Below, piece by piece: positions 58,083 through 64,000 of a stretch of DNA of 64,000 nt (position 1 is its first letter; every line of letters begins with the position of its first letter). A program made the translations under genes and the position numbers. The notes under the pieces are model-generated. The model saw only the letters and a list, made by a program, of their open reading frames with translations, did not search any database and was not told the DNA's origin. This DNA comes from an uncultured beta proteobacterium (GTDB lineage: Bacteria > Pseudomonadota > Gammaproteobacteria > Burkholderiales > Burkholderiaceae_E), in NCBI GenBank assembly GCA_903934295.1, contig CAIZNI010000029.1, positions 62,001-126,000 on the forward strand, in the 5' to 3' direction.

Positions 58083-58883
58083 ATGAGCGACCAACCGCCG
58101 GACATCCTTGTTCGCCTCGACAGCCAGCCCGACGGCCGGCGCATCGCCCACGTCACCATCCACAACCCGCGCCGGGCCAACAGCCTGAACAGCGCGCTGA
58201 TGGAGCGCTTCGTCGAGCGCCTGGAGGCCCTCGCCGGCGACCCGGCCCTGCATGCGATGGTGCTGACCGGCGCCGGCGACCGCGCCTTCGTGGGCGGCGC
58301 CGACATCGGCGAGATGGCCGGTCTCGAGGTCGAGAGCGCCCGCCAGTTCATCACCCGGGTGCATCGCTGCTGCGAGGCGGTGCACCGCTTCCCGGCGCCG
58401 GTGATCGCCCGCATCAACGGCGTCACGCTGGGTGCCGGGCTGGAGCTGGCGGCCGCGTGCGACCTGCGGGTGGCCGCCGACACCGCACGCTTCGGCATGC
58501 CCGAGGTCCACCTGGGCGTGCCCTCGGTGGTCGAGGCGGCGCTGCTGCCGCACCTGACCGGATGGGGCCGGGCGCGCGAGATGCTGCTGCTGGGCGAGGT
58601 CTTCGACGCAGCCCAGGCCGCGCAGTGGGGGCTGGTCGAGCGGGTGGTGCCGGCCGGCGAACTCGATGCGGCGGTGGCCGGCTGGCTGGCGAGCCTGGCC
58701 AAGGGCGGCACACAGGCGCTGCGCCAGCAAAAGCAGCTGATGCGCGCCTGGGAGAACCTGCCGCGCAACGAAGCGATCACCGCCGGGATCGACGCCTTCG
58801 CCTGTGCCTATCGCGGCACCGAGCCGACCGAGCGGATGGGCGCGTTCGTGGCAGCGCGCGCCGCCGCTCGCCGCAAGACCTGA
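58083..58883 (+). CDS. Enoyl-CoA hydratase/isomerase family protein
   Basis: 266 residues of the crotonase fold: VTIHNPRRANSLNSALM, the oxyanion-hole segment GDRAFVGGADIGEMAG, GVTLGAGLELAAACDLRVA and FGMPEVHLGVPSVVEAALLP, with Glu at the position of one catalytic acid. The rest is a standard C-terminal trimerisation helix set. It is divergent from the MBL gene and convergent with a HIBADH-type gene. The acyl-CoA substrate is not predictable. Confidence 0.9.
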   Translation: MSDQPPDILVRLDSQPDGRRIAHVTIHNPRRANSLNSALMERFVERLEALAGDPALHAMVLTGAGDRAFVGGADIGEMAGLEVESARQFITRVHRCCEAVHRFPAPVIARINGVTLGAGLELAAACDLRVAADTARFGMPEVHLGVPSVVEAALLPHLTGWGRAREMLLLGEVFDAAQAAQWGLVERVVPAGELDAAVAGWLASLAKGGTQALRQQKQLMRAWENLPRNEAITAGIDAFACAYRGTEPTERMGAFVAARAAARRKT

Positions 58884-59765
58884 TCAGGCCCCCGCGCTGC
58901 CCTCGCCCGAGATGTGCAGGAAGATGGCCGCCACATCGAGGCCGCCCAGGTCGGCCAGTCGCGCCGACTGCATCTGGCTGCGGATCAGCGCGGCGATCGG
59001 CACCGGCCGGTCGAGCTCCTGGGCCAGCGCCAGAAAATAGCGCAGGTCCTTTTCCATCAGCCCGAGCTGGAACTGCGGCGAGAAATCGCGCGCATAGATC
59101 TTGGGCATCTTGGTCTTGAACAGGCGCGAGGCGGCCGCGCCCTCGCCCAGCACCTGCTGGGTGGCGAGCGGGTCCAGGCCCGCCGCCTCGGCCACCAGCA
59201 GCGCCTCGGCGATCGCGGCATTCACCGTGCCCGACAGCATGTTGTTGATCAGCTTGGTGGTGGCGCCGGCGCCCACCGGGCCCATGTGCGTGTGCTGGCG
59301 GCCCATTGCCTGCAGCAGCGGCTCGGCCCGCGCGAGGTCGGCCGCGCTCGCGCCCACCATGAACACCAGCTCGCGCCCGCGGGCCTGGGCGAGGCTGCCC
59401 GACACCGGCGCGTCGAGGTAACCGATCCCGCGGCCAGCCGCAGCGCTGGCCACCTCGCGGGCCATCGCCGGGGTGTTGGTGCTGCAATCGACGATGACGG
59501 TGCCGGGCGCCGCGCGGGCGACGACGCCGTCCTCACCCAACATGACCGCGCGGGTCGCGCCGTCGTCGGCCACCATCGAGACCACGAACTGCGCGTCCTG
59601 CACCGCCTGGGCGATGCTGTCGCAGGCCAGCGCGCCCTGGGCCACCGCCGCGGCGGTGCGCGCCGGGTGGCGGTTCCAGACCCGCAGCGTGTGACCGGCC
59701 GCCAGCAGGTTCAGGGCCATCGGCCCGCCCATGGCACCGAGGCCGATGAATGCGATCGTCGACAA
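58884..59765 (-). CDS. NAD(P)-dependent beta-hydroxyacid dehydrogenase (3-hydroxyisobutyrate dehydrogenase family)
   Basis: 293 residues from a TTG at 59765, which has GAAGGA about 7 nt upstream; longer in-frame starts lack support. The Rossmann motif AFIGLGAMGGPMALNLLAAGH, the substrate motif DAPVSGS and the catalytic Lys in GAGATTKLINNML are present. It oxidises 3-hydroxyisobutyrate, tartronate semialdehyde or a similar beta-hydroxyacid. It overlaps nothing and ends 1 nt from the convergent enoyl-CoA hydratase stop, so terminators between them must be shared or absent. Confidence 0.92.
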   Translation of the reverse strand: MSTIAFIGLGAMGGPMALNLLAAGHTLRVWNRHPARTAAAVAQGALACDSIAQAVQDAQFVVSMVADDGATRAVMLGEDGVVARAAPGTVIVDCSTNTPAMAREVASAAAGRGIGYLDAPVSGSLAQARGRELVFMVGASAADLARAEPLLQAMGRQHTHMGPVGAGATTKLINNMLSGTVNAAIAEALLVAEAAGLDPLATQQVLGEGAAASRLFKTKMPKIYARDFSPQFQLGLMEKDLRYFLALAQELDRPVPIAALIRSQMQSARLADLGGLDVAAIFLHISGEGSAGA

Positions 59766-59889
59766 GAGGATTCCTTCGCGCGGGTGTGCGGCTGACTGGG
59801 TGGTGTACCGGGTTTCGGGCACCGGCGCGGCCGATGTTAGCAGTCGGCGCTATCCTCACGGCTTCCTGAACCCGTCCACCGGAAACCCC

Positions 59890-60808
<919 letters not shown>

Positions 60809-60834
<26 letters not shown>

Positions 60835-62401
60835 AGTCGACCGCGCGCTCGGCGATCATGATCACCGGCGCGTTGGTGTTGCCCCCGACGATGCGCGGCA
60901 TGATCGACGCGTCGACCACCCGCAGGCCCTGAACGCCGCGCACGCGCAGCTGGGCGTCGACGACATCGTCGGCGCCGGGTCCCATCCGGCAGGTGCCCAC
61001 CGGGTGATAGATGGTGTCGGCGTGATCGCGGATGAAGGCCTCGATCTGGGCATCCGACTGCGCGTCGGCGCTGCCCAGTTCCTGCCCGCGATACGGCGCC
61101 AGCGCCGGCGCGTGCAGGATGTCGCGCACCAGCCGAAAGCCGCGAATCAGCCGCTGCGTGTCGTCCGGGTCGGCCAGGAAATTCGGGTCGATCAGCGGCG
61201 CGTCGCGCGGATCGCGGCTCACCAGCCGCACCGTGCCGCGGCTGCGCGGGCGCAGCAGGCAGACGTGGCAGGAAAAGCCCGGACCGAACAGCGTCTTGCG
61301 GCCGTGATCGACCAGCTTGCCGATCACGAAGTGTAGCTGCAGGTCCGGGATCGGTTCGTCGGGGCTGCTGCGGATAAAGGCGCCCGCTTCGCCGAAATTC
61401 GTGGTGAGCAGGCCGCTGCGGTGGCGCCACCACTCGAACACGCCCCGGATCGCCCGGATCGCGCCGGGAAACGACAGCCCGAACAGGTCGTGGTTGCCCG
61501 GCGAATCGAACACCTGGATCACATCGATGTGATCGTGCAGGTTCGCGCCCACACCGGGCTGATCGAACACCACCGGCAGCCCGAGCGAGGCCAGGTGCTC
61601 GGCCGGCCCGATGCCCGAGAGCATCAGCAGCTGTGGCGACTGCAGCGCGCCGGCGCTCAGCAGCACCTCGCGGCGCGCCGGCACCTGATGCAGGCCGGCG
61701 GCGTCGCGGTACTCGACCCCGGTGGCGCGCCGATCCTTGAACAGGATCCGGGTCGCGTGCGCGCCGGTGATGACGGTGAGGTTGGGACGCTCCCGCGCCG
61801 GACCGAGATAGGCCCGGGCGGCATTGAAGCGTTCGCCGTTGCGGTGGGTGACCTGAAAGGACCCCACGCCTTCCTGGTCGGCGCCGTTGAAGTCGGGGTT
61901 GCGGTGATGGCCGCACTGCGCCGCGGCATCGATGAAGATCGAGCGGAACCGCGCGTCGGAGCGCAGGTCTGCCACGTTGAGCGGCCCGCCGGTCCCGTGA
62001 AATGCGTCGGCGCCGCGCTCGTTGTTCTCGGCGCGGATGAACCGGGGCAGCACCTCGTCCCAGCCCCAGCCGGGATTGCCGCGGGCGGCCCAGTCGTCGT
62101 AGTCGGCGCGATGGCCGCGCGCATAGATCATCGCGTTGACCGAGCTCGAGCCGCCCAGCACCTTGCCGCGCGGCTGGTAGCCGCGCCGTCCGTTGAGTCC
62201 TGGCTGCGGGACGGTCTCGAAGCCCCAGTTGGCCTGGCGGGTTCTGGCGAGCAGCGCCAGCCCGGCTGGCACACGGATCAGCAGGCTGTCGTCGACCGGT
62301 CCCGCCTCGAGCAGGCAGACGGTGACAGCGGGATCCTCGCTCAGCCGACCGGCCAGCACGCAACCGGCGGACCCGCCACCCACGATCACATAGTCGAACA
62401 T
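60809..62401 (-). CDS. GMC-family FAD-dependent oxidoreductase
   Basis: 530 residues. FDYVIVGGGSAGCVLAGRLSEDP is the dinucleotide-binding N-terminus, LGGSSSVNAMIYARG is the first GMC signature, GALQSPQLLMLSGIG the second, and HPVGTCRMG with VVDASIMPRIVGGNTNAPVIMIAERA ends the protein. The family includes choline dehydrogenase and alcohol dehydrogenases of terpenoid or polyethylene glycol breakdown; the substrate is unknown. The 3' end overlaps the convergent esterase gene by 26 nt. Confidence 0.94.
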
Positions 62402-62564
62402 CCGGCGTCTCCCTGCGGGTGGTCAGTCGCGCAACGGTATACCGCAATGGCGCGGCGCGCATCGGCCAGGATCAACACCGCCCGCGTCCGATGGGACCGG
62501 ACCGGGCCTCGCCCGCCGATCCCCGGAGGGCCGTTTGCCCACGCGTCTGCTACCCTGCCCGCCC

Positions 62565-63107
62565 ATGGCATTGCGTTCGATGATCTACAGGGCTCAAGTG
62601 GCGGTCGCCGATGTCGACCGCGGCTATTACGCCGACCATGCGCTGACGCTGGCCCGCCACCCCTCGGAAACCGAGGAACGGATGATGGTGCGGCTGCTCG
62701 CCTTCGCCCTGCACGCCGACCCCGACCTGGTGTTCGGCCGCGGGCTGTCGAGCGAGGATGAAGCCGACCTGTCCCGCTCCGACGACACCGGGCAGCTGCA
62801 ACTGTGGATCGAGGTTGGTCTGCCCGAGGAGAAGTGGGTCCGCAAGGCGGCGGCGCGCACGCGGCGCATGGTCCTGATCCTGTACGGCGGCTCGCGGGCC
62901 AACCAGTGGTGGCGCCAGAACGCCGCCAGCCTCGAGCGCTTCGAGCACCTGTCGGTGCTCCAGTGCGACGAGGAAGGCACGCGGGCGCTGGCCCGCCTGG
63001 CCGATCGCAACATGACCCTGTCGTGCACCATCCAGGAGGGCGACGTGCTGGTGAGCGACGGCCGTCAGAGCGCCACGGTGAAGGTCACCGTGCTCAAGGC
63101 GGTCTGA
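62565..63107 (+). CDS. YaeQ family protein
   Basis: 180 residues, the usual length. ALRSMIYRAQVAVADVDRGYYADHALTLARHPSETEERMMVRLLAFALHA is the family N-terminus, DLWIEVG-like QLQLWIEVGLPEEKWVRKAAARTRRMVLILYGG follows in the middle, and the C-terminal LSCTIQEGDVLVSDG ends it. The family has a PD-(D/E)XK nuclease-like fold; function is not firmly known. The ATG at 62565 matches the family start. Confidence 0.9.
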   Translation: MALRSMIYRAQVAVADVDRGYYADHALTLARHPSETEERMMVRLLAFALHADPDLVFGRGLSSEDEADLSRSDDTGQLQLWIEVGLPEEKWVRKAAARTRRMVLILYGGSRANQWWRQNAASLERFEHLSVLQCDEEGTRALARLADRNMTLSCTIQEGDVLVSDGRQSATVKVTVLKAV

Positions 63108-63314
63108 GCGGCACCCCGCCCGACTGGGGGGACTGCCAGCCCCGCTGGCCGCCCGACCACCCACCGTCAGACCGCCTGGCCGCGCACACCCGCCGGCCGT
63201 TCCTGCCACCTCAAGTTCGCCACCGCGACGCCGATCTCGCGGATGTAGCGGGCTCCCTCGTGGCATTCGATGACCGGGGCCCGCGCGCCATTGCCTCGCG
63301 AGGACCGATCCGAC
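63108..63314. other. 207-bp gap between yaeQ-like and carbonic anhydrase genes
   Basis: No supported gene, repeat or promoter is visible. The carbonic anhydrase promoter and ribosome-binding site presumably lie near its right end; no clear -10 or strong Shine-Dalgarno sequence is seen. Confidence 0.4.
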
Positions 63315-64000
63315 ATGCCTTTTTTCAAGAACGCCCACCCGCCCGGCCGCCTGCTGGTGCTGATCGCGGCACTGGCCTTCGGTGCAAGCCATGCCGCCGA
63401 CGAACCCAAGCCGGTCAAGGCCGGCAAGCCGGCGACCGAGGAACAGAAGCCGGCGAAATCGGCCGCCGACGAGGCCCGACCGGCGAAATCGGCCAAGCTG
63501 TCCGTTGAGGACCCGAAGCCGGTGAAAACCGCGAAAGCCGATGCCGACGAAGCCCGGCCATCGCGCGCCACCCGGGGGGAGGCACGCGGCAAGGACGACG
63601 AGGAAGGCGCTCGGCTCCAGGAGCTGGGCGCCAAGATCGCGGAAAAGATCCGCCAGCCGAAATCCGACGTCGGTACCGGCTCCAACAGTCTGGTGATCCG
63701 GATGAAGGCGCCCGAGCGCCCCGCCGGGGCCAGCCGGCCGGTGGCCATGGCCGGCGCCGCACCGGCCGGCGCGATGCCGGCCAGGCCCCTGCCGGCCCGC
63801 GCAGCGGGGCCCTCCGAACTGCATCCGCTGGTGCTGGCCTCGGCTCAGCGCGAGTCCGGCCACGGCGTCGGGCACGCGGTGCACTGGGCCTACAGCGGCG
63901 AGAACGGTCCCCAGAACTGGGCCCGCCTGAAGCCCGAGTTCGCCAAGTGCGGCGAGGGCGCGCGCCAGTCGCCGATCAACATCCGCGGCGGCATCAAGGT
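63315..64000 (+). CDS. Exported alpha-carbonic anhydrase with long N-terminal linker (partial)
   Basis: 228 codons visible; the gene runs past the window end. The signal peptide MPFFKNAHPPGRLLVLIAALAFGASHA sends it to the periplasm. Residues about 28-80 are a Lys/Pro/Ala/Asp-rich stretch with repeated KP-x-K and DEARP-type units. A helical segment (about 90-110) and an Ala/Pro-rich linker follow. At residue 190, HWAYSGENGPQNWARL starts the alpha-carbonic anhydrase domain, then CGEGARQSPINI, the standard opening. The zinc His residues and end lie beyond the window. Alpha-carbonic anhydrases normally follow the signal peptide almost directly, so the 160-residue spacer is unusual. Confidence 0.85.
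   Translation, partial: MPFFKNAHPPGRLLVLIAALAFGASHAADEPKPVKAGKPATEEQKPAKSAADEARPAKSAKLSVEDPKPVKTAKADADEARPSRATRGEARGKDDEEGARLQELGAKIAEKIRQPKSDVGTGSNSLVIRMKAPERPAGASRPVAMAGAAPAGAMPARPLPARAAGPSELHPLVLASAQRESGHGVGHAVHWAYSGENGPQNWARLKPEFAKCGEGARQSPINIRGGIK

Overview
The window is a GC-rich (roughly two-thirds or more G+C by eye), gene-dense piece of a Gram-negative chromosome. I infer a metabolically versatile betaproteobacterium, most likely Burkholderiales. The grounds are a fused isobutyryl-CoA mutase (IcmF), a Bug/TctC-type binding protein, several CaiB/BaiF CoA-transferases, LivHMG next to an acyl-CoA ligase, MlrC, and an IclR-free catabolic layout with Lrp and GntR regulators. No rRNA, tRNA, CRISPR array, insertion sequence or prophage was found. 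The species cannot be named from this sequence.

Layout. 1-5.1 kb (minus strand): branched-chain amino-acid-type ABC importer genes livM (cut by the window edge), livH and livG, with an AMP-forming acyl-CoA ligase and a 3-hydroxyacyl-CoA dehydrogenase. 5.3-8.7 kb (plus): icmF, divergent from the dehydrogenase across a palindrome. 8.7-14.1 kb: an accessory patch with VapBC, a DUF433/DUF5615 pair, a nucleotidyltransferase with its own AT-rich promoter, two secreted SUMF1-fold proteins, a helicase-type DUF3427 remnant, and three copies of a short dispersed repeat between the genes. 14.2-20.9 kb: SnoaL-like protein, SDR, MlrC, then a minus-strand P450 / enoyl-CoA hydratase / luciferase-like oxidoreductase / Lrp set. 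21-28.8 kb: glmS, a TatT-type TRAP transporter with fused QM permease, a DHH phosphoesterase and a GST. 28.8-31.5 kb: a second VapBC, a DUF3291 protein, a hydrolase-LuxR fusion and a possible antitoxin scrap. 31.5-38.2 kb: a two-component system divergent from two large exported proteins of unknown role.

38.4-43.9 kb holds the most interesting locus. An ABC importer (ATPase, permease, binding protein) is followed by three overlapping or tightly spaced genes for a cobalt-type nitrile hydratase / thiocyanate hydrolase family enzyme. Its beta subunit is split in two, and its metal-binding subunit starts with a 16-histidine tail. A HupE/UreJ-type metal permease and a GntR regulator complete the run. 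The likely logic is: import substrate, import cobalt, hydrate the nitrile, isonitrile or thiocyanate-like substrate, and regulate through GntR acting on palindromes upstream of the ABC genes.

44-47.8 kb is a phnCDE phosphonate-type importer with an iron-type alcohol dehydrogenase. A BLUF photoreceptor follows. 48.6-62.4 kb is acyl-CoA and organic-acid catabolism: CaiB plus HMG-CoA lyase, a molybdopterin oxidoreductase, an MBL-TctC-acyl-CoA dehydrogenase-CaiB operon, enoyl-CoA hydratase, a HIBADH-type dehydrogenase, an esterase and a GMC oxidoreductase. The window ends with a YaeQ-family protein and the start of an exported alpha-carbonic anhydrase.
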